From NCBI RefSeq assembly GCF_001449115.1, contig NZ_LAIJ01000001.1, forward strand, positions 1-64,000: a DNA stretch of 64,000 nt, given 5' to 3'. Of the stretch, positions 54,240 through 62,759 are shown in pieces; position 1 is the first letter of the stretch; the number at the start of each line of letters is the position of its first letter. This DNA is from Occallatibacter gabretensis (GTDB lineage Bacteria; Acidobacteriota; Terriglobia; Terriglobales; Acidobacteriaceae). A program made the translations under genes and the position numbers. The notes beneath the pieces are model-generated. The model did no database searches and was not told the DNA's origin. It was given only the letters and a program-made list of their open reading frames with translations.

Positions 54240-57204
54240 ATGTGCACTTCTTTCACGGGCCCCAGAATCGTCCTTCTGCGTTCGTCTCTCTTCAAGAGCT
54301 TTTTTGTTATAGCAGCTTTTGCGCTGGCGCTCGCGATCAGCAGGCCAGCCTTTGGTCAGGCTGTGACCACCACGACGTTATCGGTGACCACCGGCGGCAG
54401 TGCGACCACGTCCGTTCAAGCTGGTACAGTGATTACCCTGACGGCGACGGTTGTGTCAGGATCTACACCGATTATGCCTGGTCAGGTAGCATTCTGCGAT
54501 GCGTCGGTGAGCTATTGTACTGACATTCACCAGGTTGGTATCGCGCAACTCACAACCAACGGGAAAGCAGTGTATAAGTTTCGTCCCGGCGGCGGTAGCC
54601 ATAGCTACAAAGCCGTATTCCTTGGCACCCATATCTATGCGGGAAGCTCTTCCAGTGCCTCATCGCTCGACGTAACAGGGCCGTTCATAAGTGTAACGAG
54701 CATCTCGGCCGCTGTAACCAATGGAGACGATTGGGTTCTGAATGCCAGGGTATCGGGCGGCGTCTCGTTTTCGGGATCATCTTCACCCACAGGCACGATA
54801 TCTTTCCTGGACACCAGCAATTCTGATGCTGTTCTGGCAACTGCGCCACTGGCTGCGAGCACACAGGAACTGGGCTTTGCCTCAAGCTACTCTCCGTCGC
54901 CACAACCAGAGGCGATAGCGGACTTTAATCTCGATGGAATACCGGATATTGTGGATGCTTACGGCAACGTCTTACTGGGTAAAGGAGACGGAACATTTTC
55001 TCCAGACCCCGGCGAGAGTAGCTTCAATAGTAACTTCTATGGCGTGAATGCTATCGCGGTTGCGGACTTTAACCTCAAGCGGCAACCCTGGAATAGTCGA
55101 GACGCTTGGAACGGAAAGTTACAACCTGCTGATGCTTCCCGGCAATGGAGATGGAACATTTGGCGTGGGCCAGATGACAGATATCGGGTGTGAAGCCAAC
55201 AGTCAGGGTTTGGGTTGTGGCCCGTTGTCCATAGCCACGTCTGATTTCAACGGAGATGACATTCCAGATCTGATTCTTGCTTACGGTGGCTACCCGTATG
55301 TCTATAACAGCGAGATATTGGTCATGCTGGGCAACGGCGATGGAACATTCAATGGCTCGTGGGGGCACTCCTTGGCCATCGAGAGCAGCCCCATTTACGT
55401 TGCCATCGGGGATTTCAATCATGATGGCATTGCTGATCTGGCGGTGACGGATTTTTTCAGCAATGCTATCGATATTTTTCTCGGGAAAGGGGACGGGACC
55501 TTCCCCGATTCTCCAAATAGCACTCTTCCATTTTTCTCAACTGGTGTTACGACGAATCCGGCGCTCGTCGTCAGTCCTCAATCCATCGCAGTCGCGGACT
55601 TCAGAGGAAACGGAATACTGGATCTCGCCGTGGCCAACGGCGGCAACAACAGTATTTCCATTTTTCTGGGCCAGGGAGATGGAACCTTCACTGCGGGGCA
55701 GACGATGCCAGTCAGCGCCGGCGTGGACTCCGTTGTTGCGGGGGATTTCAATGGAGACGGCATCGTGGACCTTGCCGTCGGGACTGGCAGTAGCACCAGT
55801 GTAACGATTCTTCAGGGCAAGGGCGATGGCACGTTTATCGCGGTAAACGTTCTTGGACCAAGCCAGAGCGTAAGTGGTTTGGTCTCCTCAGCTGACTTGA
55901 ATGGCGATGGCGTGTCTGATCTAACCAGCGCGGGTGCAGTCGTGTTGACGCAATCAGGTCATACAGCGGCAGCGTCCAGTTCTGTGGCCACCGGTAGCGG
56001 AGTTCATCTGGCTGAGGCCAGTTTTCCCGGAGATAGCAATTACGGTCCCAGTACGTCAGGGACCGTCAACGTTGCGCCGGTACAGCTTGCTGCGATGATT
56101 TCGCCCGTGCCGGGCAGCGTGCTTCCGGGGTCTGCCGCCCAATTCTCCTGGACTGCGGGCAGCAATGTGACCGCATACTCACTCTCTGTCGGAACTACAG
56201 GACCGGGCTCCAACAACATCATAGGCCTGCCTCCTCTTACCTATACTTCCACCCATGTCTCAGGCCTGCCGGAAAATGGAGCTACCCTCTATGTAACACT
56301 GAGCTCGGAGGTCAACGGGGTCTGGGAACCCCAATACTACACCTATACGGAAGCCACATCTGTTGTGCCTCCGATGCTGACATCTCCCGTGCCCAGCAGC
56401 CAACTCTCCGGATCTACCGTCACCTTTACGTGGGCTGCTGGAACTGATGTAACAAACTATCAGCTTTATGTTGGTTCGAAGTGGCCCGGCAGCTATGACA
56501 TCTATGCTTCGCCGATCAGTGCATCCACTTCGGTCACAGCGACCGGCCTGCCCGCGGATGGAGTCATTCTTTATATCACTCTCCGGTATCAGATGAATGG
56601 CACCTGGGGCGCGATCAATTACACCTATACGGCGTCTGGTTCTCCTACACCTCCAGCGCTGACAACGCCTGCGCCGAACACTCACCTTGGGAGTTCTACT
56701 GTTACCTTCCAGTGGTCGCCAGGCAATGGGCCTACCGCGTATCTGCTGAACGTAGGAACCAAATGGCCGGGTTCAGATGACATCTTCGGATCAGGTGTTA
56801 CGACGGCGACCTCAGCTACTGTTTCGGGCCTGCCTACCGACGGCGTCACCATATATGTGATGCTGCGCTATGAGATCCAGGGCGTCTGGAGCACTCTCAA
56901 CTACACCTACACAGCAGAGGGTTCTACCGCTCCGCCGGTGATGACGACTCCCGCGCCGGGCAGCGTGCTTCCCGGTTCCAACGTCACGTTCCAATGGACA
57001 CCGGGCAGCGGCGTTACGGCATACGCGCTCTCTGTAGGGACATACGGGCCGGGCTATTTCAACATTGGTGGTTCGCCAACCCTCACAACGACTTCGTTCA
57101 CGGTGCCCAACATTCCAACAAACGGCAAGCCTGTTTATGTCACGCTCCGGTATCAAATCGATAGCGTTTGGCAAACTACTTCTTACACCTACACCGCGCA
57201 ATGA
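54240..57204 (+). pseudogene. Exported FG-GAP/VCBS and Ig-like repeat protein, interrupted by a one-base frameshift
   Basis: Two overlapping frames are one gene. The first frame (54240-55193) has a signal peptide ('SFFVIAAFALALAISRPAFGQ'), an Ig-like (Big_3 type) domain and FG-GAP repeats up to 'GVNAIAVADFNL'; the second continues with 'SGNPGIVETLGTESYNLL' and 'LPGNGDGTFGV'. Removing one A at 55077-55078 joins them into a perfect FG-GAP repeat of the form ADFNLxGxPDIV, for about 987 residues. Further FG-GAP units ('DFNGDDIPDLI', 'DFNHDGIADLAV', 'DFNGDGIVDLAVG') follow, then four 94-residue repeats (56086-57204). The product is probably a surface or secreted protein; either the gene is broken or the base is an assembly error. 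Confidence 0.88.
56086..57204 (+). repeat. Four tandem 282-base coding repeats (94 residues each)
   Basis: Units begin at about 56086, 56368, 56650 and 56932; the last is slightly shorter because it meets the stop. Each has the same plan: Pro-rich start, 'TSPVPxSxLxGSTVTFTW', 'VTAYxLxVGTxxPG', 'DGVxIYVxLRYxxxGxW' and 'YTYTA'. The exact 282-base spacing of the last three implies duplication, with sequence since diverged. Confidence 0.9.
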
Positions 57205-57265
57205 GGCTTGCGCGGGTGCCCATATCCCTGTTTTTGAGGACATAGTGCACCACAACAGCCCATTT

Positions 57266-57619
57266 CTACCGCAGACGAAAATCCGCCTTGTCACCCGGCA
57301 GTAGCACAATCGCGAGTGTGCCTTCCTGCTTCTCTACAAGTGCAGGTCCTGTAATTTGCGCCTGGTGCCGATCCGGAGCTGTGTACTCGATCTTCACTTC
57401 TCCCGAGCCCTGCACCTGGATGCTCGAATGCACTATCTGCCCTGCCGCCATAGAGTTCACGCCAAAGCTTGCACTTGGGTAGTCCACCTCCAGCAACCGA
57501 ATCTCCGCTCCGCTCCGGTTCTCCACTGTGATCTCAACGTGATGCGACCTGCATCCCGCAAAGCCCATGAAGAAGGGAAGGGAAGCTACGGCAAACAGAG
57601 TTTTTATATAAATTTTCAA
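57266..57619 (-). CDS. Putative lipoprotein, 117 residues
   Basis: A small exported protein whose lipobox is 'FMGFAGC' near residue 23. The rest ('VEITVENRSGAEIRLLEVDYP' to 'IVLLPGDKADFRLR') looks like one beta-sandwich domain without catalytic residues. Its start overlaps the lpxD stop by four bases (ATGA), so it is translated together with lpxD and may be an envelope lipoprotein linked to outer-membrane assembly. I do not recognise the family. Confidence 0.75.
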   Translation of the reverse strand: MKIYIKTLFAVASLPFFMGFAGCRSHHVEITVENRSGAEIRLLEVDYPSASFGVNSMAAGQIVHSSIQVQGSGEVKIEYTAPDRHQAQITGPALVEKQEGTLAIVLLPGDKADFRLR

Positions 57620-58629
57620 GCCTTTTCTCCCAGCTTTTTTTCCAACCTGTCCAGCCGCTTCAAAAGCTCCGGCAACCGCTGGAAGACCGTGACTGCTCGC
57701 AGCCAGAGCCGATTATCAAACGCCGGCGACCCGGAAATCATTTTTCCCGCCGGCACACTATGGGAAACCCCCGATTGCGCCGTCAGAATTACCCCGTCGC
57801 CCAGTTCACAGTGGCCCGCCACGCCCGTTTGCCCGGCCAGAATTGCTCTTGAACCCACGATAGACGACCCGGCTAGTCCCGCCTGCGCGCACAGCATCGT
57901 GTCTTCACCAACCCTCGATCCATGGCCGACCTGGACGAGGTTGTCTACCTTCGTTCCCGCGCCGATCTCCGTCGCGCCCACCGTTGCACGGTCGATACAA
58001 GCGTTGGCCTGCACATCCACCCGGTCACCGATCAGCACCGGCCCCGACTGCGGGATCTTCTCCCACTGGCCCAGGTCGTTCTTGGCAAACCCGAAGCCGT
58101 CCGCTCCGATGATGACTCCATTTTCGAGCGTTACGTGATCGCCCAGCACGCATGCCTCGCGCACTACGGAATGAGCATGAGCAAAGAAATGGTTTCCGGC
58201 CCGCACTCCCGGATAGAGCACTACGTGCGGCAGAAGCGTCGCACGCAAGCCAAGCTTCACACAGGCTCCGATAACGGCATACGCACCAATATGCGCGCCT
58301 TCGCCGATTTCGGCCGTCGGATCAATGACAGCGGTCGGGTGAATTCCCGGCGGATACGCTGGAGGCTGGTAAAAGAAGCCCAGTGCGCGGGCAAAAGCAT
58401 AGTAGGGATTCTTGATTCGCAGCGTTGCTGTTGCAACCTCTGGAAATTCCGGTTCGACCAGAACTGCTGCCGCACTCGTCGTCTTAGCCAGCCCCGCATA
58501 ACGCGGGTTGGCTACAAAGGTTATCTCCGAGGGGCCTGCTTCTTCTATTCCGCGTACACCTGTGATTTCAAGCAGAGGATTGCCGCGCAGTTCCGCACCG
58601 AGCCGATTTGCCAGTTCGCCTAATTGCAT
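57616..58629 (-). CDS. lpxD: UDP-3-O-acylglucosamine N-acyltransferase
   Basis: A 337-residue LpxD, normal size, a cytoplasmic enzyme that adds the second hydroxy-acyl chain in lipid A synthesis. The N-terminal UDP-binding domain starts 'MQLGELANRLGAELRGNPLL', then 'ITGVRGIEEAGPSEITFVANPRY'; the left-handed beta-helix follows from about residue 100 with hexapeptide repeats ('IHPTAVIDPTAEIGEGAHIGAYAVIG'). 'GTKVDNLVQVGHGSRVGEDTML' near residue 235 includes the catalytic His. It leads a pair with the lipoprotein gene. The usual fabZ-lpxA-lpxB neighbours are not present, so this may be a separate copy. Confidence 0.94.
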   Translation of the reverse strand: MQLGELANRLGAELRGNPLLEITGVRGIEEAGPSEITFVANPRYAGLAKTTSAAAVLVEPEFPEVATATLRIKNPYYAFARALGFFYQPPAYPPGIHPTAVIDPTAEIGEGAHIGAYAVIGACVKLGLRATLLPHVVLYPGVRAGNHFFAHAHSVVREACVLGDHVTLENGVIIGADGFGFAKNDLGQWEKIPQSGPVLIGDRVDVQANACIDRATVGATEIGAGTKVDNLVQVGHGSRVGEDTMLCAQAGLAGSSIVGSRAILAGQTGVAGHCELGDGVILTAQSGVSHSVPAGKMISGSPAFDNRLWLRAVTVFQRLPELLKRLDRLEKKLGEKA

Positions 58630-58686
58630 CGTGCTCGATTGTAAATGGCCGGTAGTAAAGATGAGGATCAGCCGCGGCTTGCCGGT

Positions 58687-60204
58687 TTAGTCGTACTCAA
58701 TCTCAAAGCAGTTCTGATAGGTCTCCACGCGGTTACGTCCCGCGCGTTTGGCCGAATAGAGAGCCCTGTCTGCGAATTGGATGAGATCTGTTTCATCTTT
58801 TCCAGCGTCCGGAATCATAGCGGCTACGCCAATGCTCACGGTAACGATTCCCGGCGTGTAGGGCATATGAGAGATCTGCGCGTCTGCTACAAGCTGCCGT
58901 ACGCGCTCGGCCAGTGTTACGGCTCCCTGCGCAGAGACGCGCGGCAGAATTACGGCGAACTCCTCGCCTCCATAGCGGGCTACCAGATCGCTGGTTCGCA
59001 GAGATGCACTGGCGAGAATGGATGCGATGCGCCGCAGGCAGTCATCGCCGGCCAGGTGTCCGTAATGGTCGTTGTACAGCTTGAAGTGGTCGATATCAAG
59101 CATCAGCAGCGCCAGGCTGGTTTGCTGGAGCGCAGCGTTCTGCCATTCCAGTGCAAGGTGGCGGTCAAAACTGAACCGGTTCGCAAGACCTGTGGCATGA
59201 TCCTGAGTTGCCAGCGCATCAGCTTCATGAAACGCCGCTGTAATTTCCTGGTGCATTTTGTCGCGCACGCCGAGCGCGGTATTCACGGCGTAGACAATCA
59301 CCAGATTGACGCAGAGAAAGAGCTGCAGGATGAAAAATCCGTGCTGCGCGAGCGTTGCGCCGGAGAGCATGAATGCGCCATGCGCCCGTTCCGTCATGTA
59401 AACCGCAGGAGCAGCCATGAGCAGGATGCCAATTGCCGCCCCGGTAGCGCGCAGCCGGAAGACCGCCACTAGAAGCACGGGAATGACAAGGAAATCGATG
59501 GGCAGGCCAGTCTGTGTGAAGATAAGGATGGAGACGAGCGTAATCGCGGTCCAAATAGCAACGGTCTCCCATCGCTTTTGGGGCGCGAAGAGCGCTTTCA
59601 GTTCCGTTTTATCGATGGCCAGGAATAGCGGCGCCATCAGAGCCATTCCCATCACATCACCGGTGAACCAGTTTGCCAGCAACTCTGGATGCCGCGGATA
59701 GGTCCACACAGCCAGAATCATCTCCAAAAAGCCTGTAGAAGCGAGCGGAGCAAGGAACACTCCGAAGAATAGAAATCGCCCCAGAGTGCGGAAATTTGTC
59801 AGGTCCGGCTTGCGATTGTCCTTAGTGGCCAGTAGAGAAACGGCGATGATGACTTCAACTGTATTCGCCGATGTAAACAGGATGGCGCGGCCCGGCGAAA
59901 AGCCGAATGACATATGCACCGCGATGTTTACGAGGATGCTCGAAGTCAGGTAGACGGACCAGTAGCGCCTGGATGTGGATAGCAGGAATGCGAGCAGCAT
60001 TCCATTCGCAGGCCAAATCAGGTCCGCCACTGCGGGCGTGCGCGTAAGCGCATTCCCGCCCCAGGAGGCGCCAATGTAGAGCAGCATGACAATAGCAAAG
60101 CGGGAAATGGAGTCAGGGAGGACCACTTCAAGGGCGCGCGCCAGGAATGGAGAATCAGAAGGACTGGCTGGGTCCGCATCCACGGCGGGGGAGAATGCCT
60201 TCAT
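58687..60204 (-). CDS. MASE1-GGDEF diguanylate cyclase
   Basis: A 505-residue membrane signalling enzyme that makes cyclic di-GMP. The first 310 residues form a MASE1-type sensor with about eight membrane segments ('GNALTRTPAVADLIWPANGMLLAFLLS', 'ILVNIAVHMSFG'). The last 170 form the GGDEF domain: 'LALLMLDIDHFKLYNDHYGHLAGDDCLRRIA', then 'RTSDLVARYGGEEFAVILPRV'. The GGEEF active site is intact, and RTSD five residues before it matches an RxxD inhibitory site, so product feedback is expected. No EAL or HD-GYP partner is adjacent. Reads as a stand-alone gene. Confidence 0.94.
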   Translation of the reverse strand: MKAFSPAVDADPASPSDSPFLARALEVVLPDSISRFAIVMLLYIGASWGGNALTRTPAVADLIWPANGMLLAFLLSTSRRYWSVYLTSSILVNIAVHMSFGFSPGRAILFTSANTVEVIIAVSLLATKDNRKPDLTNFRTLGRFLFFGVFLAPLASTGFLEMILAVWTYPRHPELLANWFTGDVMGMALMAPLFLAIDKTELKALFAPQKRWETVAIWTAITLVSILIFTQTGLPIDFLVIPVLLVAVFRLRATGAAIGILLMAAPAVYMTERAHGAFMLSGATLAQHGFFILQLFLCVNLVIVYAVNTALGVRDKMHQEITAAFHEADALATQDHATGLANRFSFDRHLALEWQNAALQQTSLALLMLDIDHFKLYNDHYGHLAGDDCLRRIASILASASLRTSDLVARYGGEEFAVILPRVSAQGAVTLAERVRQLVADAQISHMPYTPGIVTVSIGVAAMIPDAGKDETDLIQFADRALYSAKRAGRNRVETYQNCFEIEYD

Positions 60205-60508
60205 TGGGAGCTGTCAGCCTCCGCAGCAAGATATGCTGCGCCTGGCAGCATTTGTTAATAACCAAGGAAGAGCATGTGTCCAACCTACCTTGCAGGCTAA
60301 TCGTTTTCGAAGTTCAAACATGACGGTTCGAGTCACGATCCCAGTGGCTAACCTCGCCATGTTCCTGGTTTTCAAGTCCTGTATTTACATTCAGGATAGC
60401 CGGAATTCATGCACAATGGAAGGCAAATCGGCAAACAGGTCTCATCCGAAAGCGACCATAGCAAAACGTTGTTATGCGAAATGAATACGGCCCTTTTGAT
60501 CGCTGCGA
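60205..60508. other. Gap between the M28 peptidase stop and the cyclase start
   Basis: About 300 bases on the tail side of the peptidase and the promoter side of the GGDEF gene. I see no hairpin with a T-run and no credible gene; the cyclase promoter should be here but is not recognisable. Confidence 0.45.
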
Positions 60509-62017
60509 TTACCTCGGCGCCGGTTCTGCGGAGTCAGCCAGTGCATATGCCAGTACTGTCATCACGGTCGCGTTCTGGTTCAGGTGGACGAAATCGATCT
60601 TGTCAAAGGTGTCCGCCGGCGTGTGGTGGTAGTTGAAGTAGAACCGGCTATCCTGAATCGGCGCGAAGCTCGGTACGCCGTTCTCGGTCAGCCCGTTGAT
60701 ATCCTCGCCGGTCTCGGGCGAATCCTTCAGGACTTCTGCTCCGATTGGTTCCAGGATCGCTGAGAGCGGCCGTAGATACGCTCCCAGTGCTGGTTTGCCC
60801 GCATAGTAGATGCCCGTAGGATGATCAGCGCCCAGATCGCTCTCAATTGCGCCAATGTGGTTGCTGAATTCCGCCTTATGTTCTGCCATATATGCGGCAG
60901 CGCCCTGCGACCCTTCTTCTTCACTCATCCACGCCACGAAACGGACCGTCCGCTTTGGATGAATTCCGAGCTCTTTGAGCATGTGAATCGCCTGCATGGA
61001 AACCGCAACGCCAGCCCCATCGTCAATCGCGCCTGTGCCGAGATCCCAGGAGTCCAGATGGCCGGAGACAATGACGACCTGCTCGGGATGTTCGGTTCCT
61101 TTCCAGTCGGCGATGACGTTAAAGCTCGGCGCGTCCGGCAGGGTCTGGGGCGTCAGCGTGAGGTGAAGCTTGATCGGTCCCTGGCCGGCCAGATTCTTCA
61201 GCAGCTCCGCGTCCTCGGCGGTGACTGCGGCGGCGGGAATCTTTGGCGTTCCCGGGGCGTACTCCGTCATGCCTGTGTGCGGAATGCGGAAGTCAGCGCC
61301 GCCGACCGAGCGCACCAGCACCGCCGCGGCTCCGGCGGTGGCTGCGAAGATGGGTCCTGCGCCGCGATAGACGACTCCATTGCCGTATGCGTTCAAGCCA
61401 TCGCCATTTGCTGCCAGTTCTTTATCAAACTTGTGGTTGAAGAGCAGGATTTTGCCCTTGACGGCTCCGGCGGGCAGAGCCTGGAGCTGCTGGAAGTTCT
61501 CGACTACAACAACTTCAGCGGTAATTCCATCCGCGGGTGTTGCTACGCTGCCGCCGAGCGCAGTTAAAACTACCTTCTGCGTGGTTCCGGGAGTCTGGCC
61601 CGGCCAGCTTACCAACTGGGCGGTTTCCTCGCCGCGAACCCAGTGAGGCACCATTGCTTTTTCGAGCGTTACCTCTGCGCCTAGCGCGCGCATCTCTGCC
61701 GCTACGTAGTCCACTGCCTGCTGAGCCTGCGGAGACCCGCTCAGGCGCGGGCCGATGTTGTCCGTCAGGTGATGCAACTCGTTGTATGCGTACGGGTCTT
61801 TCATCGCTGCATCGCGCAGCCGTTCCATCGTGGCCAACTGCTCAGGAGTCCATGCGCTCTTTCCGCCCGTTCCAAGGAAGGCGTTCAGGCGGTCCATCAT
61901 GCTTGTTGGAGCGGCGGGAGATGGCTGCTGCTGGGCCTGTGCCGGAACGCAAGCCAATGCGGCGGCAGCACACATGGAGGCAGCTGCAAGTGCAGGTGTC
62001 CTGAAATGGAAGGTCAT
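60509..62017 (-). CDS. Exported M28 family aminopeptidase/carboxypeptidase with PA domain
   Basis: A 502-residue zinc exopeptidase with signal peptide ('AAASMCAAAALACVPAQAQ'); I start at 62017, since the frame upstream has no signal. A PA-type insert ('VVVENFQQLQALPAGAVKGKILLFNH') lies near residues 160-260. The M28 core has 'VIVSGHLDSWDLGTGAIDDGAG' (His, Asp), 'VAWMSEEEGSQGAAAY' (catalytic Glu pair), 'AIESDLGADHPTG' (Asp) and 'YFNYHHTPADTFDKIDF' (His). It cleaves residues from peptide ends in the periplasm or outside. It joins the S10, M19 and S53 enzymes of this window in peptide use. Confidence 0.92.
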   Translation of the reverse strand: MTFHFRTPALAAASMCAAAALACVPAQAQQQPSPAAPTSMMDRLNAFLGTGGKSAWTPEQLATMERLRDAAMKDPYAYNELHHLTDNIGPRLSGSPQAQQAVDYVAAEMRALGAEVTLEKAMVPHWVRGEETAQLVSWPGQTPGTTQKVVLTALGGSVATPADGITAEVVVVENFQQLQALPAGAVKGKILLFNHKFDKELAANGDGLNAYGNGVVYRGAGPIFAATAGAAAVLVRSVGGADFRIPHTGMTEYAPGTPKIPAAAVTAEDAELLKNLAGQGPIKLHLTLTPQTLPDAPSFNVIADWKGTEHPEQVVIVSGHLDSWDLGTGAIDDGAGVAVSMQAIHMLKELGIHPKRTVRFVAWMSEEEGSQGAAAYMAEHKAEFSNHIGAIESDLGADHPTGIYYAGKPALGAYLRPLSAILEPIGAEVLKDSPETGEDINGLTENGVPSFAPIQDSRFYFNYHHTPADTFDKIDFVHLNQNATVMTVLAYALADSAEPAPR

Positions 62018-62253
62018 GCCGGATGTTACCACGTAACCTCTGGGTGATTCAGCCGTCGCAGAGAGGTGGGCGGATTTTCGATTTCGGTATAAATGCATGA
62101 GTCATCTGTGCAGGGGTGATTTCGAAGTGGTTTAGTTTTAGCGTGTTGCGGACTTCCGCACAGTTCTTACGTAAATCTTTATGCGATCTTTATTTCGGGG
62201 CTGTGCAACCGGACTGTACTGCATTACGGCTTTTGCACTGATTCTGGTGCAGT

Positions 62254-62275
62254 GGGGATGGGGGAGGGGGAGGGG
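62254..62275 (+). other. G-quadruplex motif
   Basis: Four runs of 4-5 G separated by loops of AT, A and A. Such short loops favour a very stable parallel quadruplex in DNA or RNA. It precedes the orphan hairpin by about 20 bases. Confidence 0.75.
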
Positions 62276-62286
62276 TCCTTCCCTTA

Positions 62287-62341
62287 CAAAAACGGCCACG
62301 GCCCGAACCAGTGGAGGCTCGAGCCGTGGCTGTTCTTCTCT
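62287..62341. terminator. Orphan terminator-like hairpin, possibly bidirectional
   Basis: GCCACGGC (62295-62302) pairs with GCCGTGGC (62323-62330) around a 20-base loop. On the minus strand the stem is followed by CG and TTTTTG (the A-run at 62288-62292); on the plus strand by TGTTCTTCTCTT. It lies between the divergent M28 and htrA genes, where no annotated gene would end. Confidence 0.65.
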
Positions 62342-62575
62342 TGATTATAAGTAGAGCACAAACGAGGTTAATAGTACGCAAAGTTTCCGCGAGAGATGGG
62401 GTTACGAAAGGACAATGGACGAAAGTAATGTGCGGGTGGAGCGGGGACAGGAAAAGTGAAGGCGTACCCGTCCATTACGTACAGAGATGCTTCTGAGGAA
62501 ATGCGTCCGACCGGATGGAGAATTGATACGTCTATAACATTGTGGGTAGTGGGTCAGTTCGGATAAAAATCTTCC

Positions 62576-62640
62576 CCTCAGGGGCTAAAGCCCGATTGAT
62601 TCAGAGGCGTTTTTTGATGTACAGGCTGAAGCCCGTACCC
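62576..62640. repeat. Short dispersed palindromic repeat, copy 2
   Basis: CCTCAGGGGCTAAAGCCC (62576-62593) matches copy 1 at 11790. It is followed by a second small fold, GGCTGAAGCC flanked by GTAC on both sides (within about 62619-62637), a layout I recall for this acidobacterial repeat family. It lies about 120 bases before htrA. Confidence 0.7.
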
Positions 62641-62759
62641 TTCAAACTGAATCACTATCTAATAAGGCCGTGCGACGGACAGCAAAGGCGCATGCTGGCT
62701 ATACTGATGAAATGACAGACCCAGCCGCAGGCTGGCAATAGAACGAGGTTCTGACACTG

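Larger units (their letters stand above)
62018..62759. other. 742-base divergent gap between the M28 gene and htrA, with several structured elements
   Basis: No protein-coding gene is convincing. From left: a TGCGGA-CT-TCCGCA hairpin (62147-62160), a TGCAC/GTGCA hairpin (62234-62251), a G-quadruplex motif (62254-62275), an orphan terminator-like hairpin (62287-62341), and the second dispersed repeat (62576-62640). This density is unlike any other gap in the window and could hold a small RNA. Confidence 0.6.
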
